A stretch of 64,000 nucleotides of DNA from Sphingomonas psychrotolerans (lineage in GTDB: Bacteria; Pseudomonadota; Alphaproteobacteria; Sphingomonadales; Sphingomonadaceae): NCBI RefSeq assembly GCF_002796605.1, contig NZ_CP024923.1:3975501-4039500 (forward strand), given 5' to 3'. Under the pieces are notes generated by a model. That model worked only from the letters and a program-made list of their open reading frames with translations, did no database searches and was not told where the DNA came from. This document shows, piece by piece, positions 27,473 through 37,587 of the stretch. How positions within the stretch are numbered: position 1 is the first letter of the stretch; the number at the start of each line of letters is the position of its first letter. Made by a program: the position numbers and the translations under genes.

Positions 27473-28853
27473 GCTGGCCTCCTGCGCCGCCGGCACCTTG
27501 GCGCCGCTGGCCGCCGCCCTGTCGCCGCTGGCTACCGGCCTCGGCAGCAAGCTGGCCGGTGATCACTTTCATGCCGGGCTTGAGATCGCCGCCGGTCACT
27601 TCGGTGACGGTGCCGTTGGTGTCGCCGGTGGTGACTTGCACCGGCTGGGGCTGGCCGTCGTCGCCGAGGATGTAGACGGTCTGCTGCGCACCGCGACTCA
27701 TCGTCGCCGCCTTGGGCTGCGCGCCGCCACCGCCGCCGCGACGTCCGCGCGGAACGAGCGCACCCGCGATACCGCCCTGGCCGCTGCTCGTGCCCGCTCC
27801 GGGACGGAAGCGCAGCGCCGCATTGGGGATGAGCAGCACGTTGGGCCGCGCCTTGGTGACGATCTCCGCAGTCGCGGTCATGCCGGGGCGGAGCTGTTGG
27901 TCGGCATTGGCGACGCTCAGGGTCGCCGCATAAGAGACGACCTGCGACTGAGTCGTGGTGGTCGTGGTGGTGGACTGGCCCGAGAGGTTGGAGCCGAGAT
28001 CGACCCGTGTGATCGTCGCCGGGAAGGTCTTGCCCGGAAAGGCATCCACGGTGAAGCTCGCGAGCTGGCCGTCCTTGACCGAGCCGACATCGGCCTCGTC
28101 GATCGCGACCTGCAGCTCCATTGCCGACAGGTCCTCGGCGATGACGAACAGCGTCGGCGTGTTGAACGAGGCGGCGACGGTCTGGCCGGCGTCGATCTGG
28201 CGGGCGAGCACGACGCCGTTTACCGGCGAGCGGATCACCGCCTTGTAGCGCCGTGTCTCGTTCGAGGAGAGCCCGGCGCGCGCCGCGACGACATTGGCCT
28301 GCGCCGCAGCCAATGCCGCGTTGGCGCGCTGGAAGGCGGCACGCGCCTGTTCCATCTCGACCTTGGCGGGAACACGCCCCCCCGAGAGGCGGCTGACTTC
28401 CTCGAGCCGGGCGAGCTGCGCGCGCGATTCGGCGACGGTCGCCTGCGCTTGCGCCACCTGCGCCTGCTGGGCGTTGAGCTGAGCCCTGCCCTGGGTGATC
28501 TCGTCGTCGAGCTGCGAGGTGTCGAGCACCGCGAGCGGCTGGCCCTTCACGACGCGGTCGTTGACGTCCACGGTGACGGTCTCGACCAGACCCGAAAGCT
28601 CGGAGCCGACCTGCACCTGATTGGTCGGGGCAAGTTTGCCCGTGGCGGAAACCGTGACGGTGAGATTGCCGCGCGCGGCCTCTTCGGTGGAATATTGCGT
28701 GGCGGTGGCACCGCCGAACACGAAACGCGACAGCAGCAGCACGGCGAGCAGCACCACTACGCCGACGATGATCCATTTGAGCCAGCGCCGCCACCACGGG
28801 CGCGCGGGCGTACCGAGGAAATCATTGAGGTTCGAATTGGGATCAGTCGCCAT
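27459..28853 (-). CDS. MacA-type periplasmic adaptor (membrane fusion protein)
   Basis: A 464-residue adaptor with one N-terminal membrane helix (residues ~26-46), lipoyl halves flanking a coiled-coil hairpin (residues ~115-195, rich in Ala and Gln), and beta-barrel and membrane-proximal domains. ATGKLAPTNQVQVGSELSGLV is the usual MacA first strand. The C-terminal tail has two Gly/Arg-rich low-complexity stretches (RGRRGGGGG near residue 355 and the last 20 residues), uncommon in MacA, which may be disordered. It joins the MacB transporter to the outer membrane factor encoded just upstream. Confidence 0.9.
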   Translation of the reverse strand: MATDPNSNLNDFLGTPARPWWRRWLKWIIVGVVVLLAVLLLSRFVFGGATATQYSTEEAARGNLTVTVSATGKLAPTNQVQVGSELSGLVETVTVDVNDRVVKGQPLAVLDTSQLDDEITQGRAQLNAQQAQVAQAQATVAESRAQLARLEEVSRLSGGRVPAKVEMEQARAAFQRANAALAAAQANVVAARAGLSSNETRRYKAVIRSPVNGVVLARQIDAGQTVAASFNTPTLFVIAEDLSAMELQVAIDEADVGSVKDGQLASFTVDAFPGKTFPATITRVDLGSNLSGQSTTTTTTTQSQVVSYAATLSVANADQQLRPGMTATAEIVTKARPNVLLIPNAALRFRPGAGTSSGQGGIAGALVPRGRRGGGGGAQPKAATMSRGAQQTVYILGDDGQPQPVQVTTGDTNGTVTEVTGGDLKPGMKVITGQLAAEAGSQRRQGGGQRRQGAGGAGGQRGGQ

Positions 28854-30333
28854 TCGCGGTGCCGCCTGTGGTCGATGGGGCCCGCGCCGGGGCCGTGGGA
28901 GTGACTTCGCTGTCCCAGCCGCCGCCGAGCGACTGATAGAGCTGGATCAGCGCGGTCGATTGATCGGATTGCGCGCCGACAAGGCCGTTGCGCGCCGAGA
29001 GCAATTGGCTCTCGGCCTGGTTGAGCGTGGTGAAATCGGACAGGCCCGAGCGATATTGCATGCGCGCGAGGATCGCCTGGCTGTTCGCCGCTTCCAACGC
29101 GATGCGGAACTCGGCTTCCCGGCGCTGCGCTGCCTGCAGCGCGATTACCGAATTCTCGATGTCCTCGAGGCTGGTGAGCACGGTCTGCTTGTACGAGAGG
29201 AACGCGCCGTCCGCCGCAGCCTGTGCCGAGCGGACCTGGCTGCGGGTGCGGCCGGCGTCGAAGATCGTCTGGGCGATGTTGGCGAACAGCCGGCCGGTGA
29301 TCACGTCGAAGATCGAGCTGAGCGCGCTGCTGCCGACGTCGATGCTGCCGCCAATGCCGAGCGAGGGGTATAGCTGTGCCTCCGCGACGCCGATCTGCGC
29401 GGTTGCCGATGCGAGGTTGCGTTCGGCGGCGCGGATGTCGGGGCGCTGGCGCAGCGCTTCGGCGGGGATGCCCGCAGCAACTTGGGCCGGACCGCGCGGG
29501 ATCGGCTTGACGGCCTCGAGCTCGGCCTTGAGCGCGCCGGGCGCCTGGCCGGTGAGCACACCGAGCCGCGAGACGAAGCCGTTGTAATTGGCCTCGAGGC
29601 TGGGGATCGTCGCGGCGGTCTGGGCACGCTGGGCGCGCGCCTGTTCCTGGTCGATCGTCGAGACCAGCCCCGCCTGCACCCGCCACTGGGCGATCTGGAG
29701 ATTGTCCTCCTGCAGCGCGAGCGAATTGCGCGCATTGGCGAGCTGCGCCTGCGCGGCGCGGGCGAGGACGTAATTGCGCGCGGTCTCCGCCTCGATCGAG
29801 ATCAGCACCGTCGCATAGTCGAAGCCTGCGGCTTCGTAGCCGGCGCGGGCGGATTCGACGCCGCGGCGGACCCCGCCGAACAGATCGAGTTGATAGTTGG
29901 CATCGGCGCCGAGCGAGAAGCTGTTGCGGCCGCCGGTCGAGAAGGAGGTGACGCTGCCGTCGGGAAGTGTCGTGGTGGTCGTCCCGCCGCGAAGCGATTC
30001 GCTGCGCGCTGCGCCGCCCGAGGCACTGATACTCGGGAACAGCGATGCGCGCTGCTGGACCAAAGATTCGCGCGCCTGGCGCAGTCGAGTGACTGCCTGG
30101 GCGATGTCGAGGTTCGACGCCTGCGCCCGCTGGACCAGCGACGCCAATTGCGGATCGTCGAACTTTTCCCACCACCGGGTCAGGTCTTCGCGGGCGCGTT
30201 GGTCGGCGGGGACCGAATAGCGATCGGGCACGCCAAGCTCGGGCGCGGTGCGCGGGCGATAGTCCGGCCCCGCCGCGCAGGCGACGAGCGGCAAAGCGAG
30301 AATGAGCGTCAGGGCGATCGGGCGTCTGGCCAT
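28843..30333 (-). CDS. Outer membrane efflux lipoprotein, NodT/OprM type
   Basis: A 496-residue TolC-superfamily protein with a lipobox LPLVACAAG, so it is a lipid-anchored outer membrane factor of the NodT class. Two repeats of the TolC fold are visible, each with a long amphipathic helix pair (VQRAQASNLDIAQAVTRLR in the first, AERNLASATAQIGVAEAQL in the second). The ATG at 30333 gives the signal peptide; upstream in-frame codons lack one. It is the first gene of a four-gene efflux operon and overlaps the adaptor gene by 11 bp. Confidence 0.92.
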   Translation of the reverse strand: MARRPIALTLILALPLVACAAGPDYRPRTAPELGVPDRYSVPADQRAREDLTRWWEKFDDPQLASLVQRAQASNLDIAQAVTRLRQARESLVQQRASLFPSISASGGAARSESLRGGTTTTTLPDGSVTSFSTGGRNSFSLGADANYQLDLFGGVRRGVESARAGYEAAGFDYATVLISIEAETARNYVLARAAQAQLANARNSLALQEDNLQIAQWRVQAGLVSTIDQEQARAQRAQTAATIPSLEANYNGFVSRLGVLTGQAPGALKAELEAVKPIPRGPAQVAAGIPAEALRQRPDIRAAERNLASATAQIGVAEAQLYPSLGIGGSIDVGSSALSSIFDVITGRLFANIAQTIFDAGRTRSQVRSAQAAADGAFLSYKQTVLTSLEDIENSVIALQAAQRREAEFRIALEAANSQAILARMQYRSGLSDFTTLNQAESQLLSARNGLVGAQSDQSTALIQLYQSLGGGWDSEVTPTAPARAPSTTGGTANGD

Positions 30334-30500
30334 GGCTGGCAAGATGGTCGGCGGAGGCGATCGGTTCCACCTAAAATATGTCGCAGTTTGTCGCAGCTTC
30401 AGAAAAACTACGGCTTGGAGCGGTGCCGTAACGGATTCCGCGACTTGCGCGGGGGCGTCGGTTCGGGACATGGAGCGCGGGCAATAGGAGCGGATTCAAG

Positions 30501-32438
<1,938 letters not shown>

Positions 32439-32449
32439 GCCGCGTTACT

Positions 32450-32469
32450 CCTCCCCCTGGCGGGGGAGG
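32450..32469 (+). terminator. GC-rich hairpin after acs
   Basis: A perfect 8-bp stem, CCTCCCCC and GGGGGAGG with a TGGC loop, lies 12 bp after the acs stop. There is no T-tract, so it may be a factor-dependent terminator or a stabilising hairpin, and not a classical intrinsic terminator. Confidence 0.55.
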
Positions 32470-32558
32470 GTTGCGTTCGTCGCTCACGATTGCCCGTTGC
32501 GCCCGCCACAGGCCGGCGATACACTCCGATAATACACTGGATTACGGGGAATTCTTTC

Positions 32559-34595
32559 ATGAAGATCAGGGCTTTGGCGCGCCTCGCTGCGGGCGTCGCG
32601 CTGGTGGTGACTGCGCCTGCGTTTACTCAATCGACCTCCGGCGGGGCGAAATATGGCAGCTTCGGCGTCGATCTTACTGCGCAGAAGGCCGGGGTGAGGC
32701 CGGGCGACGATTTCTGGACCTTCGCCAATGGCGGCTGGAACGAGCGCACCCAGATCGCCGCCGACCGTGCCTCGGCCGGCTATGGCGTGCTGCTCACGGT
32801 CGAGGCCGAAGCGAACGTCCGCGCCATCCTCGACGACATGGCGAAGAACCCGGCCGCATATGGCGCGTCGGGCAAGCAGGTCGGGGATTTCTACGCGACG
32901 TGGATGGACGCGGCGGGGATCGAGGCGCGCGGAACCGCGCCGCTCAAGCCCTATCTGGGCAAGATCGCCGCAGTGAACGACCTTGCGGGTCTGCAGGTCC
33001 TTTTCGCAAGCCCCGGCTATGCCGCGCCGGTCGAGCTGGGGGTGATCCCCGACCTCGCCGATCCGACGCGCTACACCGCAGTCGCCGGTCAGGGCGGGCT
33101 CGGCATGCCCCGCGATTATTACCTGCTCGACGGCGAGAAATACGTCGCGTTCCGCACCGCCTATCGCGCCTATGTCCAGAAGATCCAGGAACTTGCCGGC
33201 ATCCCTGACGCGAGCGCCAGGGCTGATGCGATCGTCGCGCTCGAAACCGCGATCGCGAAGCAGCAATGGTCGCCCGAGCAGAGCCGGGACATCGCCAAGC
33301 TCAACGATCCGCAGCCGCTTTCCGGGCTGGAGGCCAAGGCGCCCGAGTTCGACTGGGCACTGATGCTCAAGACCGCCGGGCTCGATTCGTCGCCGACGGT
33401 GTTGATGACCCAGAACACCGCGATCACTGCGATCGGCAAGATCCTCGTCGCGACGCCGCTCCAGACGTGGAAGGACTATCTGGCATATCGCTTCGTCAGC
33501 GATCACGCGCAGTTCCTGCCCAAGGCGTTCGACGATACCCGCTTCGGCTTCTACTCGACCACGCTCAACGGCGTGCAGGTGCAGCGCGATCGCTGGAAGC
33601 GCGGCATACAGCTCACCAACGGCGCGTTGGGCGAGGCGGTCGGCGCGATCTATGTGGCGAAGCACTTCCCGCCGGCAGCCAAGGCGCAAATGAGCGAGCT
33701 GATCGAGAACCTCCGTGCCGCTTATCAGGAGCGGATCACCGGTTCGACCTGGATGGACGATGCCACGCGCAAGGCGGCGCTCGCCAAGCTGGCGGCGTTC
33801 GAGCCGCGGATCGGGCACCCCGATAAATATATCGACTATGCGGCGTTGAAGGTCGAGCGCGGCGATGTGCTCGGCAATGCGATGCGCGCGGGCGAATTCC
33901 AGCACCAGCTTCAGCTTCAGCGTTTCCCCAAGCCGGTGGATCGCTCGCTGTGGGAAATGACGCCGCAGACGGTGAACGCCTATTACAACCCCTTGGCGAA
34001 CCAGATCACTTTCCCGGCCGCGATCCTGCAGCCGCCTTATTTCGATCCCGACGCCGATCCGGCGGTGAACTATGGCGCGATCGGCGCGATCATCGGCCAC
34101 GAAATGGGGCATGGCTTCGACGATCAGGGCAGCATGTTCGGCCCCACCGGCAAGTTCGAGAATTGGTGGACCGATGCGGCCAAGAAGGGCTTCAAGGAGC
34201 GCACCGCGGCGCTCGCCGCCCAATATAATGCGTTCGAGCCGATCCCCGGCACCAAGATCAACGGCGCGCTGACTCTCGGCGAGAATATCGGCGATCTCGG
34301 CGGAGTCGAGGCGGCCTATGCGGCGTACCAGAAATATCAGGCCAAGCACGGCAAGGCGAAGGTGATCGACGGGCTCACCGGTGACCAGCGCTTCTTCCTG
34401 TCTTACGCGCAGGCGTGGCAGTCCAAGGCGCGCGAGAACGCCCAGCGCCAGCAGCTGCTCACCGATCCGCACTCGCCGCCGATGTTCCGGGTCAACGGTA
34501 TCGTCCGCAACGTCGACGCCTGGTACAAGGCGTTCGACATCAAGCCGGGCGACGCGCTCTATCTGCCCCCCGAGCAGCGCGTGCACATCTGGTAA
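32559..34595 (+). CDS. Secreted M13 family zinc metallopeptidase (neprilysin/PepO-like)
   Basis: A 678-residue zinc endopeptidase with a signal peptide (residues 1-23). The M13 signature runs VNAYYNP (substrate-binding), HEMGH at residues 514-518 (zinc ligands and catalytic Glu), GENIGDLGG with Glu575 as third zinc ligand, and a C-terminal VRNVDAW. These enzymes cleave short peptides in the periplasm. The ATG at 32559 is chosen for the signal peptide that follows it. It ends at a strong intrinsic terminator. It lies alone between acs and the 19-codon unit. Confidence 0.93.
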   Translation: MKIRALARLAAGVALVVTAPAFTQSTSGGAKYGSFGVDLTAQKAGVRPGDDFWTFANGGWNERTQIAADRASAGYGVLLTVEAEANVRAILDDMAKNPAAYGASGKQVGDFYATWMDAAGIEARGTAPLKPYLGKIAAVNDLAGLQVLFASPGYAAPVELGVIPDLADPTRYTAVAGQGGLGMPRDYYLLDGEKYVAFRTAYRAYVQKIQELAGIPDASARADAIVALETAIAKQQWSPEQSRDIAKLNDPQPLSGLEAKAPEFDWALMLKTAGLDSSPTVLMTQNTAITAIGKILVATPLQTWKDYLAYRFVSDHAQFLPKAFDDTRFGFYSTTLNGVQVQRDRWKRGIQLTNGALGEAVGAIYVAKHFPPAAKAQMSELIENLRAAYQERITGSTWMDDATRKAALAKLAAFEPRIGHPDKYIDYAALKVERGDVLGNAMRAGEFQHQLQLQRFPKPVDRSLWEMTPQTVNAYYNPLANQITFPAAILQPPYFDPDADPAVNYGAIGAIIGHEMGHGFDDQGSMFGPTGKFENWWTDAAKKGFKERTAALAAQYNAFEPIPGTKINGALTLGENIGDLGGVEAAYAAYQKYQAKHGKAKVIDGLTGDQRFFLSYAQAWQSKARENAQRQQLLTDPHSPPMFRVNGIVRNVDAWYKAFDIKPGDALYLPPEQRVHIW

Positions 34596-34617
34596 GCGCC
34601 TCCCCATCGTAACGCGG

Positions 34618-34651
34618 ATCGCCCCGGCAGAGATGTCGGGGCGATTTGTTT
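34618..34651 (+). terminator. Intrinsic terminator of the M13 peptidase gene
   Basis: A 9-bp perfect stem, ATCGCCCCG and CGGGGCGAT, with a 10-nt loop, is followed by TTGTTT, 22 bp after the stop codon. This is a classical Rho-independent terminator. Confidence 0.85.
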
Positions 34652-34671
34652 CGACGGCTTCACAGAAGCGA

Positions 34672-34759
34672 TTGCAGTTTGTGCAACCGCAATCCGGAAA
34701 CATTGCATTTGCCGCTGGCACCACAACGACCCAAATGCGTCCTATGCTGCATTGCAGCA
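34672..34759 (+). promoter_or_regulatory. PhaR-type operator region upstream of a 19-codon ORF
   Basis: This stretch holds TGC-rich inverted repeats unlike the flanking DNA. TTGCA and TGCAA arms with a 5-nt spacer lie at 34672-34686, a CATTGCATTTGC run is at 34701-34712, and a perfect palindrome TGCTGCATTGCAGCA is at 34745-34759. The core CTGC-ATT-GCAG has the form CTGC-N3-GCAG reported for PhaR of Paracoccus denitrificans. The same 15-mer occurs before the phasin gene at 41760-41774. Binding is inferred, and phaR itself is not in the window. Confidence 0.7.
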
Positions 34760-34782
34760 GAGACTTTCATGAGGGTTGTCCG

Positions 34783-34842
34783 ATGTTTTCCTTGATCGCG
34801 CTTTATCTCTCGCACCGCCGCAACGCCGCACAGGCAGGCTGA
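34783..34842 (+). CDS. Possible 19-residue micro-protein (or leader of a small RNA)
   Basis: An ATG at 34783 with GAGGG 8 nt upstream opens a 19-codon frame MFSLIALYLSHRRNAAQAG ending at 34842. The peptide has a short hydrophobic front (FSLIALYL) and a basic middle, so a membrane-associated or protein-binding role is thinkable. It has its own operator-like promoter region upstream and an intrinsic terminator 20 bp downstream, making a complete compact unit between two larger genes. Alternatively the product is a small RNA and the frame is incidental. No family is recognised. Confidence 0.5.
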   Translation: MFSLIALYLSHRRNAAQAG

Positions 34843-34862
34843 GCGAGCCCGCAAGTTCTACC

Positions 34863-34898
34863 GAAAAGGGGGAAGCGGCGACGCTCCCCCCTTTTCGT
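34863..34898 (+). terminator. Strong terminator of the 19-codon unit
   Basis: A near-perfect 15-bp stem runs from GAAAAGGGGGAAGCG through a GCGA loop to the matching arm ending CTTTTC at 34896. The arm ends in T-rich sequence, giving an intrinsic terminator 20 bp after the small ORF. On the other strand it could also end readthrough from the GFA gene. Confidence 0.8.
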
Positions 34899-34922
34899 AT
34901 CTGGTGCTTTCACTTGCTCCAC

Positions 34923-34996
34923 TTCCCTGCGAAAGCAGGGGTCCAGAGCCCAGAGCGCATCGCTTGCAACCCTGGACCCCTGCTTTCGCAGGGGAA
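34923..34996. repeat. Inverted pair of GAAA-loop hairpins (REP-like)
   Basis: Two 24-25-nt arms at 34923-34946 and 34972-34996 are almost perfect reverse complements, so the whole 74 bp can fold as one long hairpin. Each arm also contains a small hairpin of its own, CCCTGC-GAAA-GCAGGG. The pair lies between convergent genes. The same design occurs at 52855-52935 and one half at 6098-6129. With the terminators, micro-ORF and operator sites this accounts for the 34596-35016 gap. Confidence 0.75.
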
Positions 34997-35016
34997 CGGA
35001 TCAGCCGACGAATTAC

Positions 35017-35418
35017 CTAGCCCCCCGCAGCCCGCGCAAAGTGCGGCACGTCCGGGTTCGAGCGGATCCATGACAGCCGCTCGCCGGTCCAGATTTCCTT
35101 CTCGGGCGGAAAGATCTCGGGATCGTCGAGCGTGGCGGTGGTAACGTCGAACAGCCCCGGCCGGCTCGCCCGGCGATACGTAAGGGTGGATCCGCAGCGC
35201 GCGCAGAACCCCCATTCCACTCCGGGCGACGATTCATAGACCGCCACCTCGCCGGCAAGGATCTCCACCTTGTCTTCGGGAAAGATCGCCCAGGCGAGCG
35301 TCGGCCCGCCGGTGATCCGGCGGCAGTCGGCGCAATGGCAGTGGGTTGTGGCGGCGGGTTCGCCGCTGACGCGGTAGCGCACCGCGCCGCAATGGCAGCC
35401 CCCGTCGGTCGACTCCAT
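35017..35418 (-). CDS. GFA-family (glutathione-dependent formaldehyde-activating type) zinc protein
   Basis: A 133-residue protein with the GFA zinc ligands: CHCGAVRY, THCHCADCRR and FCARCGSTL supply the conserved cysteines of the Mss4-like fold. The name comes from a relative linked to S-hydroxymethylglutathione formation, but most family members have unknown roles. It starts 1 bp after the stop of the POT transporter gene on the same strand, so it is the second gene of that unit. Confidence 0.88.
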   Translation of the reverse strand: MESTDGGCHCGAVRYRVSGEPAATTHCHCADCRRITGGPTLAWAIFPEDKVEILAGEVAVYESSPGVEWGFCARCGSTLTYRRASRPGLFDVTTATLDDPEIFPPEKEIWTGERLSWIRSNPDVPHFARAAGG

Positions 35419-35419
35419 C

Positions 35420-37213
35420 CTATGTGACCCCGTGCATCCATTTCTTGAGCGGCCAGCTGAGCAGCAGCAGGAGCACGCCCAGCCCGATCGCCCAATAGGA
35501 GATCAAGGTGAACATATCGAGGTAGGTATTGAGGCTGACCTTGAGGTTGGTCACCTGCCCACCCACCGTATCGACGCTGGCGATCTGCGCGATCATCCCG
35601 GCGAAATATTGCGCCACCGAGATCGACAGGAACCACACGCCCATCATCAACCCGACCACGCGCGCGATCGACAGCTTTGTGATCATGCTGAGACCCACCG
35701 GCGAGATGCAAAGCTCGGCGAAGCTGTGGATTAGATATAGGCCCGCAAGCCACCAGAGCCCGACCTGAAAGTTGGTATCGGCGAAGCTGGCGCCCCAGAC
35801 GAGCAGCAGGAAGCCGCCCGCCACGCCGATCAACGCGATGCCGAATTTGACCGGAATTGAGGGCTCGAGCCCGCGCCTGGCGAGGCCGGTCCACAACATG
35901 CTCATGAACGGCGCGAGCAGGATGATGAAGGCGGCGTTGAAGAACTGGGTCTGCGGGGCGGTGATGCTGAACAAGCCGAACACCGAGAGATCGGTATTGC
36001 GGTCGGCGAACAGAGTGAGCGACGAGCCGGCCTGCTCGAACAAGGTCCAGAACACCACGTTGAACACGATCAGCGTCATTGCCGCGAGCATCATCTGGAA
36101 TTCCTGGCGGCTGCCCGCGACGAACGACCAGATCAGAATGCCCGGGACCGAGAGAAGGAAGGTGCCGAACAGGAATTTGCCCATCAGCGGCAGTGAGGCG
36201 ATGTAGCCGAGGATCCCCGATCCCGCCGCGGGCTCGACCGAGTTCATCAGGTTGACGTAGAGGAAGTAGAACACCGGCACGATCAATAGCGCGCCGGCAT
36301 AGATGAACCATTGCTGGCGCTCGACCTCGGGGCGTGCCGGTGGCTCCCCATAACCGGCGAGCGAGTTGCCGTTGAACTGGATCAGCGCCCACGAGACCAT
36401 CATGCCGATCGCGGCGAGGCCGAAGCCCGCCCACCAGCCGAGCACCACTGCAAGCAACGGGCAGAGGATCTGGGAGAAGAACGATCCGATGTTGATGCCC
36501 ATGTAGAAGATGGTGAAGCCGGCGTCGCGTCGCCTGTCGCCGACTTGGTACAGTTCGCCGACCATCGTGGAGATGTTGGGCTTGAAGAAGCCGTTGCCGG
36601 TCGACACCATCGACAGGCCGATCAGCATCACCATCACGTAGAACGGGCTGCGATCAGCGTCCGATTCGAAGGCGCCCTTGGCGATCTTGCGGACTGGCGC
36701 GCCATTCTCGAGCAGGTCGACCGAGCCGTCGTCATTGCCCTTGATCTCGAGCTTGCGCGCGCCGTCTACGACATAGCGGACTTCGCGATCACCGGCCTTT
36801 TCGATCGAGACTTCGTAGCGCTGGCCGTCGATGCTCGCGTGAGGCTGCGCGGTCGGGCCGCCGAAGCACAGGATCAGATAGCCCAGCGACATGACGATCG
36901 CGCCGAACTTCACGGCGCGCTTCGAGCCGAGGAACTGGTCGGCGAGGTACCCGCCGATTAGCGGAGTGAGGTAAACCAGCGCAGTGAACCCGCCATAGAT
37001 ACCCGTCGCCTGCCGGTCGCCGAACATGAAATGCTGGGTGAGGTAGAGCGTGAGCAGCGCGCGCATGCCGTAGAAGCCGAAGCGCTCCCACATCTCGGTG
37101 GTGAACATGCGCGCGAGCTGGCGGGGATGGCCGAACCAGGTCTTTTCCGCCGCGGGATTGACGTGGCTGATATCGGGTTCTGCCGGGCTGTCGGCGGTTG
37201 GCGTTTCGACCAT
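35420..37213 (-). CDS. POT/PTR2-family proton-coupled peptide transporter
   Basis: A 597-residue MFS transporter of the proton-dependent oligopeptide family. TEMWERFGFYGMRALL is the ExxERFxYYG motif on helix 1 and FTIFYMGINIGSF the PTR2 signature on helix 5. About 60 residues (~124-185, from QPHASIDGQRYEVS to ESDADRS) form a hydrophilic insertion between early helices, larger than in compact bacterial POTs. It imports di- and tripeptides with protons. A ~140-bp repeated element lies in its upstream region. The GFA gene follows directly. Confidence 0.92.
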   Translation of the reverse strand: MVETPTADSPAEPDISHVNPAAEKTWFGHPRQLARMFTTEMWERFGFYGMRALLTLYLTQHFMFGDRQATGIYGGFTALVYLTPLIGGYLADQFLGSKRAVKFGAIVMSLGYLILCFGGPTAQPHASIDGQRYEVSIEKAGDREVRYVVDGARKLEIKGNDDGSVDLLENGAPVRKIAKGAFESDADRSPFYVMVMLIGLSMVSTGNGFFKPNISTMVGELYQVGDRRRDAGFTIFYMGINIGSFFSQILCPLLAVVLGWWAGFGLAAIGMMVSWALIQFNGNSLAGYGEPPARPEVERQQWFIYAGALLIVPVFYFLYVNLMNSVEPAAGSGILGYIASLPLMGKFLFGTFLLSVPGILIWSFVAGSRQEFQMMLAAMTLIVFNVVFWTLFEQAGSSLTLFADRNTDLSVFGLFSITAPQTQFFNAAFIILLAPFMSMLWTGLARRGLEPSIPVKFGIALIGVAGGFLLLVWGASFADTNFQVGLWWLAGLYLIHSFAELCISPVGLSMITKLSIARVVGLMMGVWFLSISVAQYFAGMIAQIASVDTVGGQVTNLKVSLNTYLDMFTLISYWAIGLGVLLLLLSWPLKKWMHGVT

Positions 37214-37344
37214 GCGGAATTTCGACCTTTATATATCGGTTTCCGGGACTTGGCCCGGCGCATGGGCGGTCAAACTAGACGGAAAGTCGCGGGTGTAAAG
37301 CGCGAGGCCCGGCGCCCTCCCGTCCTGCCGGGAGCGCCGGGGCG

Positions 37345-37487
37345 CTTGCAATGTAGGATTTCGTCTGCTTGCCTCGCCGGGCCGGTAACCGGCCGCTCTT
37401 TGACTCGGTTGATGCCCTGCGCGATCCACGACGCACGAAAGAAAGTTGCGTGATCAATCGCGTTTCCGCAAACTGAGTCAAGCTAAG
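37345..37487 (-). repeat. ~140-bp conserved intergenic element, copy A (upstream of POT transporter)
   Basis: Read on the minus strand, toward the POT gene, this begins TTGACTCAGTT, passes AACGCGATTGATCACGCAAC and ends with a 27-nt stretch (37345-37371) identical to 45366-45392. Copy B lies in the same orientation relative to its downstream gene. Both ends and a middle GTCAA-GAGCGG segment match while the rest varies, and copy A has a strong GGCCGG-TTA-CCGGCC hairpin. TTGACT with ATTGAT 17 nt later looks like a promoter. In the 37214-37587 gap I see nothing else of note. It may be a regulated promoter-leader or a small RNA gene. Confidence 0.65.
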
Positions 37488-37587
37488 CGGCTCGCCACGG
37501 GATCTTGAACTGGTCCTCGTCGCCGCGGACGATTTCCGATCATAAACCACGGTTGGCGCGCGGCGGATCGGCCCCTAGATCGCAGGC

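Noticed and set aside
32484..34724. A 746-codon open frame antisense to the M13 peptidase gene.
   Set aside because: The composition is Arg/Glu/Leu-rich shadow sequence without recognisable motifs, and the plus-strand gene has a full catalytic signature, signal peptide and terminator.
37391..37402. A GCTCTTTGAC stretch in the ~140-bp element resembling a boxA antitermination site of an rRNA leader.
   Set aside because: No rRNA gene follows, the match is not kept in copy B (CTCTTTCACA), and its orientation points away from the downstream gene.
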